The notes below the pieces were generated by a model. That model saw nothing but the letters and a program-made list of their open reading frames with translations. It ran no database searches and was not told the DNA's origin. From Giesbergeria sp. (GTDB lineage: Bacteria > Pseudomonadota > Gammaproteobacteria > Burkholderiales > Burkholderiaceae_C): a stretch of DNA of 6,076 nt. Shown here piece after piece: positions 1-4,769 of this stretch. Made by a program: the position numbers and the translations under genes. Within the stretch, counting starts at the first letter, position 1; every line of letters begins with the position of its first letter. The DNA is taken from assembly GCA_017987055.1 (NCBI GenBank), contig JAGNUJ010000095.1:1-6076 (forward strand). The letters are read 5' to 3'.

Positions 1-608
1 GCTGAGCGCGACAAAATAATCGGCGCGCCGCGCAGGGTCAAGTCCACTTCCATAATCATGGCGCGGACGCGGTCGCCGTTGCGCAGATTCTCTTTGGGAA
101 TCATCTCGCTGCGGCGCAGGCGGCCTTCAACCCGGCCAGACTCGACAATCATGTCGCCCTTGTCCATGCGCTTGAGCGTGCCGGTAAAAATCTTCTCGCC
201 GCGCGACATAAAGTCGTTCAGCAGCATTTCACGTTCGGCATCGCGGATTTTTTGCAAGATAACTTGCTTAGCCGCCATGGCGCCAATGCGGCCAATCGGC
301 ACCGATTCGATGCTTTCTTCGATGTACTCGCCCACTTTTACGTCGGCGACGCGCTCGATGGCATCCATCAACAGCTCTTCGGCTTCAGGGTTTTGCAAAC
401 CCGCATCGTCGGCCACCACCAGCCAGCGGCGAAAGGTCTCGTAATTTCCGCTATCGCGGTCAAGTACGACGCGAATATCGACTTCGCCTTGGTATAGCTT
501 TTTGGTCGCTTGCGCCAAAGCCAGCTCTACCGCGCCCAACACCACATCGCGCTCGACGTTCTTTTCGCGCGAAATGGCTTCAACCAACATCAATAATTCG
601 CGATTCAT
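1..608 (-). CDS. nusA: Transcription termination/antitermination factor NusA, N-terminal part (cut by left edge)
   Basis: NusA binds RNA polymerase and nascent RNA and modulates pausing, intrinsic termination and antitermination. The 202 complete codons visible begin [16 protein letters not shown] and contain the family's ETFRRWLVV block (residues 57-65), which belongs to the N-terminal polymerase-binding domain (about 1-125). From about residue 137 ([11 protein letters not shown]) the S1 RNA-binding domain begins, running to the window edge with GAPIILSRS. The KH domains lie outside. The ATG at 608-606 is favoured by an AGGAGAG ribosome-binding site 7 nt upstream. The gene follows rimP on the same strand across a 76-bp gap, the order conserved in the rimP-nusA-infB operon, so cotranscription is expected. 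I see no frameshift or unusual residue in the visible part. Confidence 0.97.
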   Translation of the reverse strand, partial: MNRELLMLVEAISREKNVERDVVLGAVELALAQATKKLYQGEVDIRVVLDRDSGNYETFRRWLVVADDAGLQNPEAEELLMDAIERVADVKVGEYIEESIESVPIGRIGAMAAKQVILQKIRDAEREMLLNDFMSRGEKIFTGTLKRMDKGDMIVESGRVEGRLRRSEMIPKENLRNGDRVRAMIMEVDLTLRGAPIILSRS

Positions 609-615
609 GCAACGA

Positions 616-622
616 CTCTCCT
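616..622 (-). promoter_or_regulatory. Shine-Dalgarno of nusA
   Basis: On the minus strand AGGAGAG lies 7 nt before the nusA ATG. It is a strong site and fixes the start codon. A hairpin (633-659) ends 10 nt upstream of it. Confidence 0.8.
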
Positions 623-632
623 GTTTCGTATT

Positions 633-659
633 CCAGGGTCAACGGTCTTGCGACCCTGG
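633..659 (-). promoter_or_regulatory. Stem-loop in the rimP-nusA intercistronic gap
   Basis: CCAGGGTC (659-652, minus strand) pairs perfectly with GACCCTGG (640-633) across an 11-nt loop. A competing smaller hairpin exists inside it: GGTC-GCAA-GACC (655-644), with a GNRA-type tetraloop. There is no U-run after either stem, so this is not an intrinsic terminator. It lies between the rimP stop and the nusA ribosome-binding site. It could be an RNA processing or stability element, or could tune nusA translation. The pairing is seen directly; the function is inference. Confidence 0.5.
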
Positions 660-684
660 CCCACTACTACAACTATTTGACTGC

Positions 685-1281
685 TCAATCTGGCAACCCT
701 GGCGGCGACTTGGCCGCACGGCCTTTGAAATCGACGATGGGTGCCAAACGCGCATCCCGCAATTCATCCAGCGTAAAACCCATCGCCTGCAATGGCGCTG
801 GTACGCGTTTTTTGCTCACTCGGTGGCCGGGCTTGACGGGCGGCTCATCGCTCCAGACAATTTGCCAGCCACCGTTCTCAGCACGCTCTAGCGTGCCGCG
901 AAATTTCTTGCGCAGCGGGCTGACCTGACCGGCCGCCGCAGCCACGCCGATGGGCGTCTTGAGCGTCAAGTCCACCACCGAGCCGGCAAAACGCACGTAA
1001 TCTTGTTCATGGCGCAGCGGCCTGTCGATGCCGGGTGACGAGACCTCTAGGCGCTTATATTCCGCACCATCGACTTCCAAGGCAAACTGCAATTGGCGCG
1101 TGACCTTTTCGCAGTCTTCCACAGTGACAAAGACTTCAGGCAGAGGAGCTGCCCCCTCGGCAGGTGCCTGCCAAGGCCAATCGATGGTGATGCGCAACAA
1201 GCCGCCGGGGCAGCGCTCGATCTCCACCAAGTCATACCCCAAACCGGTTACGGTCTGCTCAACGATTTGCTGCAATGCCAC
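685..1281 (-). CDS. rimP: Ribosome maturation factor RimP
   Basis: RimP binds the free 30S subunit and assists late assembly steps. The 198-residue product has the expected two parts. The N-terminal alpha/beta domain (about 1-90) includes GLGYDLVEIE (13-22), VTVEDCEKVTRQL (52-64) and the signature SSPGIDRPL (81-89). The C-terminal SH3-like domain (about 95-185) includes KKFRGTL (125-131) and a basic KPGHRVSKKR segment. Slightly longer than many RimP proteins (about 150-170), it carries a short Pro/Gly/Lys tail. The start is GTG (1281-1279): an in-frame TGA at 1293-1291 leaves no upstream ATG, and an AAGGA motif sits 13 nt before the GTG, a rather long spacing. It is the first gene of the rimP-nusA operon and has a structured leader upstream (1348-1410). 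Confidence 0.96.
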   Translation of the reverse strand: MALQQIVEQTVTGLGYDLVEIERCPGGLLRITIDWPWQAPAEGAAPLPEVFVTVEDCEKVTRQLQFALEVDGAEYKRLEVSSPGIDRPLRHEQDYVRFAGSVVDLTLKTPIGVAAAAGQVSPLRKKFRGTLERAENGGWQIVWSDEPPVKPGHRVSKKRVPAPLQAMGFTLDELRDARLAPIVDFKGRAAKSPPGLPD

Positions 1282-1347
1282 GTGTTCTATTCAATCCTTG
1301 AAATACAAAAAACCCGATAACCCCCAAGAGGCTTCGAGCTCCTAAAG

Positions 1348-1376
1348 CTAACGGCCAAAAAAAACGGGCCGGTTAG
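1348..1376 (-). promoter_or_regulatory. Alternative (anti-terminator-like) hairpin in the rimP leader
   Basis: On the minus strand CTAACCGGCC (1376-1367) can pair with GGCCGTTAG (1356-1348), giving nine base pairs with one bulged C. The poly-U tract falls in the 10-nt loop. This pairing uses bases 1376-1367, which include the upper 3' arm of the terminator at 1389-1357, so the two folds exclude each other. This is what an attenuator's anti-terminator looks like. No ligand site or protein site is recognised. Confidence 0.4.
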
Positions 1377-1389
1377 TACCCGCCCGTTT
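1357..1389 (-). terminator. Intrinsic terminator upstream of rimP (probable attenuator)
   Basis: On the minus strand AAACGGGC (1389-1382) pairs perfectly with GCCCGTTT (1369-1362). After one G-G mismatch an inner GGT/ACC stem closes an ACTA loop. Eight consecutive Us (1364-1357) follow. This is a textbook intrinsic terminator reading toward rimP. It starts about 10 nt after the predicted start of transcription from the TATAAT box at 1410-1405 and about 75 nt before the rimP start codon. It either ends transcripts from the thioredoxin gene at 1563-1967 or attenuates the rimP-nusA operon; the position of the -10 box favours the second. Confidence 0.8.
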
Positions 1390-1404
1390 GGTCGTGAGGA
1401 CGGC

Positions 1405-1434
1405 ATTATAGCCCCTAACCCACCAAAGACTTAA
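1405..1434 (-). promoter_or_regulatory. Predicted sigma-70 promoter of rimP-nusA
   Basis: The minus strand has a perfect TATAAT -10 box (1410-1405). The best -35 match is TTAAGT (1434-1429) at an 18-nt spacing, only three of six consensus bases. Transcription would begin near 1398, leaving a leader of about 117 nt before the rimP GTG that contains the terminator and the alternative hairpin. The weak -35 suggests a modest or activated promoter. Confidence 0.55.
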
Positions 1435-1477
1435 AGAGCCTATACGCAAAACGACCACGGCGCTGGCCTTGGCATGG

Positions 1478-1506
1478 ATACCACAAAGCGCAAAAATATA
1501 TGTCAA
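1478..1506 (-). promoter_or_regulatory. Weak candidate second promoter, TTGACA overlapping the repeat end
   Basis: On the minus strand a perfect TTGACA (1506-1501) is followed after 17 nt by TGGTAT (1483-1478), which matches the -10 consensus at only three positions. The TTGACA is the tail of the dispersed repeat copy at 1501-1552. It could add a second start for rimP-nusA, but may be chance. Confidence 0.2.
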
Positions 1507-1552
1507 AAAAGCTTCCAGCCCTTTAGATACATGCGCTAGCAGCTATCAATTT
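1501..1552 (-). repeat. Dispersed repeat, copy B (downstream of thioredoxin gene)
   Basis: Read on the minus strand this 52-bp segment aligns without gaps to the copy at 4711-4769 (about 35 of 52 bases identical by hand count). The shared core is GATAGCTnCTAGCGC, followed by AAGGGCT and a T-run. It begins 10 bp after the thioredoxin stop codon. A short imperfect stem (TAGCGC with GGGCT) is possible. I recall similar short repeats scattered in Comamonadaceae genomes, but have not checked this. Confidence 0.6.
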
Positions 1553-1562
1553 AGATAAATTG

Positions 1563-1967
1563 TCACGACTGATGTGCAGCACGCACCCGCTCTAACAGCG
1601 CTTGCGCCAGCGCCGACACCGGCTGAGCACTGGGCGCATCGGCCTGCAAACTGGCCAACAATCGCGCTAGCACCGGCGCTTGCGGCAGCAGCGGCCCCAA
1701 AAAGCGGGCGTGGTGGCCATCAGCAATCAACAGCGTCGGAAAAGTCTCCACGTCCAAATCACCGGCGATTTTTTCATCGTCCTCCACATCGACCCAGACA
1801 AAGCGCGCCTGCGGCGTCTCTAGCGCCAGCGCAGCAAACAGCCCGTGGTAGGCATCACAGACGCGGCACCACTGGGCACACAGGCAAACCACCCACCAAG
1901 TAGCGCTGGGAGTTGTCGGCAAAGCGGCAGAAACATCAGCGACAGGCGCTGGCAAAGAAGAATTCAT
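1563..1967 (-). CDS. Thioredoxin-like protein, cytoplasmic
   Basis: The 134-residue product has a thioredoxin fold. Its redox motif is WCRVC (residues 33-37, Cys34 and Cys37), placed as in WCGPC of classical thioredoxin, and a cis-proline lies in FPTLL (Pro77). It is expected to reduce or exchange disulfides, partner unknown. Two more cysteines (28 and 30) precede the motif, giving four cysteines in ten residues. No signal peptide or membrane segment is visible, so a cytoplasmic site is likely. The ATG at 1967-1965 is chosen because the fold begins soon after it and the frame upstream overlaps the divergent promoter region. No clear Shine-Dalgarno is present; TTG codons lie just upstream in frame. 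It is transcribed divergently from the oxidoreductase gene at 2070 and toward rimP. The C-terminus (about 110-134) is an alanine-rich helix. Confidence 0.88.
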   Translation of the reverse strand: MNSSLPAPVADVSAALPTTPSATWWVVCLCAQWCRVCDAYHGLFAALALETPQARFVWVDVEDDEKIAGDLDVETFPTLLIADGHHARFLGPLLPQAPVLARLLASLQADAPSAQPVSALAQALLERVRAAHQS

Positions 1968-2001
1968 GGCGGACAAAAACAAAGGCGAGCGCAAAAGACA
2001 G

Positions 2002-2034
2002 CGATGGTAGCGACACTGCGGCGGCTTACCATCG
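2002..2034. promoter_or_regulatory. Perfect inverted repeat in the divergent promoter region (candidate operator)
   Basis: CGATGGTA (2002-2009) and TACCATCG (2027-2034) are perfect inverse complements separated by 17 bp, with arm centres 25 bp apart. The element sits in the 102-bp gap between the divergent thioredoxin and FAD oxidoreductase genes, where a shared regulator would bind. No convincing sigma-70 promoter was found on either strand here, which would fit activated or alternative-sigma transcription. No regulator gene is present in the window, and the operator role is inference. Confidence 0.4.
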
Positions 2035-2069
2035 GTTGCAGACTGAAACCCTTCCCCCTTTTTTTCTGT

Positions 2070-3113
2070 ATGACTACACCACACAAACCACTCACAAACA
2101 TTGCCATTGTCGGTGCTGGCTTGGCTGGCTTGTCTTGCGCACAGGCGCTCAGCGGCGCTGGCCACCGCGTCGATGTGTTTGAAAAAAGCCGTGGCCCGTC
2201 CGGGCGCATGAGCACCCGCCGAGGCGAGGATGGCGGCAAGCCGTGGCAATGCGACCACGGCGCGCAGTATTTCACGGCAGGTGATGCGGCGTTTCGCGCT
2301 GAAGTGGCGCGCTGGCAGCGAGCCGGTGCAGCAGCCGTCTGGAGCGGCTCCATCGCCAGCTTTGACGGCTGCCGCTGGAGCACCCCCACTACCGAAACCG
2401 AGCGCTTTGTCGGCACACCGCGCATGACATCGCCCGCCGCCTACATACTCAAAAACTTGAGCGCCCACGCCACACTGCACGTGCAAACCACCATCACCCA
2501 AGTGCAGCGCAGCGAGGGCGGCTGGACGCTAACCTCGACCGAACACGGCCAGCACCCCACGCACTACGACACGCTAGTGCTAGCCGTGCCTGCGCCGCAG
2601 GTGTTGCCATTGCTGGTGGGCGTGTCTGCCGCTGGCCACGCAGTGGCTGCCAGCGTGCGGATGCGCGGCAGTTGGGCGCTGATGCTGCGCTGCGCACAGC
2701 GCATAGATTTGCCGTTCGACGCCGCCTTCATCAACGCCGGCGCGCTGCGCTGGATAGCCCGCGACAGCAGTAAACCCGGCCGCAGCGGCACCGAGGAGGG
2801 CGCAGAAACTTGGCTGCTCCACGCCAAAGCCGAGTGGAGCGAGGCACACATCGAAGACGATCCAGCAAGTGTCACCGCCGCGCTGCTGGAGGCGTTTGTG
2901 GCGCTGGGTGGCTCAACGCAGGCAATAAGCAGCACCGCCCACCGCTGGCGCTACGCTGACACCGATCCGGCCAGCACACCCGCCGCCGGCAACCCCAGCA
3001 GTTGGTGGGACGCGCAGGCGCGCTTGGGACTGTGCGGCGACTGGCTGCACGGCGGCAAAGTGCAGGGCGCGTGGCTCAGCGGCCAGCACATCGCCCGCAG
3101 CTTGTTGGCCTGA
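2070..3113 (+). CDS. Renalase-like NAD(P)/FAD-dependent oxidoreductase
   Basis: The 347-residue flavoprotein resembles the COG3380/renalase-type branch of the amine-oxidase-fold oxidoreductases. The N-terminal dinucleotide-binding fold shows IAIVGAGLAGL (11-21), an acidic residue ending the second strand (Glu38) and the FAD-contacting GRMSTRR (45-51). DHGAQYF follows at 62-68. The family's WIARDSSKPGR block lies mid-protein, and the C-terminal FAD motif is LCGDWLHGGKVQGAWLSG (321-338). Bacterial renalases oxidise mis-reduced (2- or 6-dihydro) nicotinamide nucleotides; whether this homologue does so is unknown. The start at 2070 puts the Rossmann strand at residue 11. No Shine-Dalgarno exists: the 5' region is CCCCC followed by seven Ts. 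An in-frame ATG at 2004 would add 22 residues but lies inside the dyad. It leads the cluster with DUF2256 (28-bp gap) and the cryptochrome, suggesting an operon. Confidence 0.88.
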   Translation: MTTPHKPLTNIAIVGAGLAGLSCAQALSGAGHRVDVFEKSRGPSGRMSTRRGEDGGKPWQCDHGAQYFTAGDAAFRAEVARWQRAGAAAVWSGSIASFDGCRWSTPTTETERFVGTPRMTSPAAYILKNLSAHATLHVQTTITQVQRSEGGWTLTSTEHGQHPTHYDTLVLAVPAPQVLPLLVGVSAAGHAVAASVRMRGSWALMLRCAQRIDLPFDAAFINAGALRWIARDSSKPGRSGTEEGAETWLLHAKAEWSEAHIEDDPASVTAALLEAFVALGGSTQAISSTAHRWRYADTDPASTPAAGNPSSWWDAQARLGLCGDWLHGGKVQGAWLSGQHIARSLLA

Positions 3114-3141
3114 AGTTGGCCCAAACGGAAACATAGCCGCC

Positions 3142-3285
3142 ATGCGAATGCGTAAAAAAGCCGATTTACCGCAAAAAATCTGCCAAAGCTGCCAGCGCCC
3201 GTTCACGTGGCGCAAGAAATGGGAAAAGGTCTGGGACGAAGTGCGGTACTGCTCAGAGCGCTGCCGGGGAGAGCGCAAAAAATGA
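3142..3285 (+). CDS. DUF2256 family small zinc-ribbon protein
   Basis: This 47-residue basic protein has two cysteine pairs, C14-x2-C17 and C37-x3-C41, flanking the family's highly conserved FTWRKKWEKVWDEV (residues 21-34) and RYCSERC (35-41). The pairs probably bind one zinc ion. Its biochemical role is unknown to me. DUF2256 genes commonly neighbour cryptochrome/photolyase genes, and here the stop codon overlaps the cryptochrome start as ATGA (3282-3285), so the two proteins are probably made in coupled amounts. The start ATG at 3142 has only a weak GGAA 11 nt upstream; a second ATG two codons later (3148) is an alternative. It follows the oxidoreductase by 28 bp on the same strand. Confidence 0.9.
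   Translation: MRMRKKADLPQKICQSCQRPFTWRKKWEKVWDEVRYCSERCRGERKK
3266..3273 (+). promoter_or_regulatory. Shine-Dalgarno of the cryptochrome, inside DUF2256
   Basis: GGGGAGAG lies 8 nt before the ATG at 3282 and inside the last codons of the DUF2256 gene. It decides the cryptochrome start over an in-frame ATG at 3207, which has no comparable site and would add 25 residues ahead of the conserved N-terminus. Confidence 0.75.
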
Positions 3286-4604
3286 CCACGGTGATTTTTT
3301 GGTTCCGCAACGATTTGCGCCTGCACGACCAACCGGCGCTGGCGCACGCCATCGCGCTGGCAACCCAGCAAAACGCCACGCTGCTGCCGGTGTATTGCCA
3401 CGCGCCCACATCGCCCAGCCGCTGGGGTTTTGAGCGCGTCGGCACGCACCGCCAAGCGTTTATGGCCCAGACACTGGCGGACTTGTCAGTGCAACTGTCG
3501 GCACGCGGGAGCTATTTACTGCAATGTGGTGGCACCGCTGCAACCGTGCTGCCCGCACTGGCCCAAGCGCTGGAGGCGAACAATCAGGGCAGCTGCCATA
3601 TCGTCTGCGAAACGATCGCTGCGCCTGAAGAACAAGCCGAAGTCGCTGCCCTGCGCGCCCAGGGCTTGTTGGTCAGCGAAATTTGGCAATCGAGCCTGCT
3701 GCACCCAGAAGATTTGCCGTTTGCGCCAGCAGATTTGCCGCCAGTATTCACCACCTTTCGCAACGCAGTGGAGCGGGCGCAGGTGCCGCCGCGTGCGCCG
3801 CTGCCAGCGCCAGCGGCCTTGCCCGCACTGCCAAATAAAGCGTTGTGGTCGGATGCGCAATGTGCCGCACTTGCGCACATCGCTGCCATGAATGACAAGC
3901 GCTCCTCCTTCCCCTACGCCGGCGCTGCATTTGCAGGCGGCGAAACCGCAGCGCTGGCGCATCTGGCGCAATACCTCAGGCGCAAGCTGGCACACAGTTA
4001 TAAGCAAACCCGCAACGGCCTGACGGGGGTGGATTACTCCAGCAAATTCTCACCGTGGCTGGCGACGGGGGCGCTGTCGCCGCGCCAAGTAATGGCGGCG
4101 CTGCGCCAGTTTGAAGCCGAGCACGGTGCCAACGACGGGACTTATTGGCTATGGTTTGAGCTGCTGTGGCGCGATAACTTTAGGCTGCTGCACCTGCAAC
4201 ACGGCGCAGCGCTGTACCGAGAGCGCGGGCTGTCAGCCCAACAGCCAGCAGCGCAGCCATCCCACAGCCCACAAGGCTTTGCCCGTTGGTGCCACGGCCA
4301 AACCGGCGAGCCGCTGGTCGATGCCGCCATGCGCGAACTGGCCGCCACCGGCTACCTGAGCAACCGCTTGCGCCAAGTGGTGGCCAGTTATCTGATGTAC
4401 GACCTGCACGGCGACTGGCGCGCAGGCGCGGCGTGGTTTGAGCATTGCTTGCTCGACTACGACCCGTACAGCAACCAAGGCAACTGGCTCTACATCGCCG
4501 GGCGCGGCACCGATCCGCGCGGCGGGCGACGCTTCAATCTGCCAAAGCAAACGCAAGACCACGATGCGCACGGCAGCTACCGTCGGCTGTGGGGCAGTGC
4601 TTGA
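3282..4604 (+). CDS. DASH-type cryptochrome / DNA photolyase
   Basis: The 440-residue flavoprotein belongs to the photolyase/cryptochrome superfamily. Known DASH proteins use blue light to repair cyclobutane pyrimidine dimers, mainly in single-stranded DNA, and some signal. The N-terminal antenna-binding alpha/beta domain starts VIFWFRNDLRLHD (4-16). The FAD-binding helical domain shows GVDYSSKFSPWLATGALSPR (249-268), ELLWRDNFR (293-301), GEPLVDAAMREL (342-353), SNRLRQVVASYL (360-371), GNWLYIAGRGTDPR (400-413) and the DASH-like ending FNLPKQ (418-423). By counting against E. coli photolyase, Trp402 and Trp379 match the two inner tryptophans of the triad. Ten residues before Trp336, where the outer one is expected, there is Pro326, and no tryptophan lies between 296 and 336. 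The length is normal. The start overlaps the DUF2256 stop (ATGA) with a good ribosome-binding site. Assignment to DASH is firm; repair versus signalling is open. Confidence 0.94.
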   Translation: MTTVIFWFRNDLRLHDQPALAHAIALATQQNATLLPVYCHAPTSPSRWGFERVGTHRQAFMAQTLADLSVQLSARGSYLLQCGGTAATVLPALAQALEANNQGSCHIVCETIAAPEEQAEVAALRAQGLLVSEIWQSSLLHPEDLPFAPADLPPVFTTFRNAVERAQVPPRAPLPAPAALPALPNKALWSDAQCAALAHIAAMNDKRSSFPYAGAAFAGGETAALAHLAQYLRRKLAHSYKQTRNGLTGVDYSSKFSPWLATGALSPRQVMAALRQFEAEHGANDGTYWLWFELLWRDNFRLLHLQHGAALYRERGLSAQQPAAQPSHSPQGFARWCHGQTGEPLVDAAMRELAATGYLSNRLRQVVASYLMYDLHGDWRAGAAWFEHCLLDYDPYSNQGNWLYIAGRGTDPRGGRRFNLPKQTQDHDAHGSYRRLWGSA

Positions 4605-4710
4605 ACAGCTCACAACGCCAACCACCCCAAGACTGGTGGCGCGCTTGATTTGCTAGCGGCGCAGGCTGCGCAGACTCCAAAACACCGGCTCGTAGCTTCA
4701 GAAGGTAAAT
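4605..4710. other. Convergent intergenic stretch before repeat copy A
   Basis: No gene is seen between the cryptochrome stop and the repeat. Two small stems occur: CCACC/GGTGG (4622-4639) and GCGCA-GGC-TGCGC (4659-4671). Neither is followed by a T-run, so neither is a convincing terminator for the cryptochrome operon. Confidence 0.4.
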
Positions 4711-4769
4711 TTTTTGATAGCTACTAGCGCTTGCTGCATAAGGGCTAAAGCCTGTTTTGGCTATAAAAC
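4711..4769 (+). repeat. Dispersed repeat, copy A (convergent gap, overlapping the yejF stop)
   Basis: This 59-bp segment carries the core GATAGCTACTAGCGC, then AAGGGCTA, then GTTTTGGCT and TAAAAC. TAGCGCTT (4725-4732) can pair with AAGGGCTA (4740-4747) with one G-G mismatch and a 7-nt loop, so it may fold as a hairpin. It aligns gap-free with the copies at 1501-1552 (minus) and 5986-6044 (plus). Its last bases contain the yejF stop codon and the two preceding codons. It might end transcription in the convergent gap, but the T-run after the stem is short. Confidence 0.6.

Noticed and set aside
1259..1327. A 22-codon leader ORF on the minus strand, starting TTG 11 nt after an AGGAG motif and overlapping the rimP start in another frame.
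   Set aside because: The start is a weak TTG, the Shine-Dalgarno spacing is long, and there is no residue pattern typical of a regulatory leader peptide. Comparative data would be needed to keep it.
1304..1331. A possible second terminator on the minus strand ending in six Ts (1312-1307).
   Set aside because: Only a short stem with wobble pairs and a 3-nt loop can form, and it is not adjacent to the T-run.
685..1345. Several plus-strand open frames opposite rimP, and similar long frames opposite nusA, the cryptochrome and yejF.
   Set aside because: They are by-products of GC-rich coding sequence on the other strand, with low-complexity Arg/Ala/Pro-rich translations and no family resemblance.
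1845..2069. Extension of the oxidoreductase frame upstream to an ATG at 1845.
   Set aside because: It would run antisense through the thioredoxin gene, and the dinucleotide-binding strand begins only after position 2070.
1968..2501. Extension of the thioredoxin reading frame upstream to 2501 (a 312-residue open frame).
   Set aside because: The upstream part lies antisense to the oxidoreductase gene and has no recognisable domain. The conserved fold begins shortly after the ATG at 1967.
4659..4671. A GCGCA-GGC-TGCGC hairpin as terminator of the cryptochrome operon.
   Set aside because: The stem is only 5 bp and no T-run follows.
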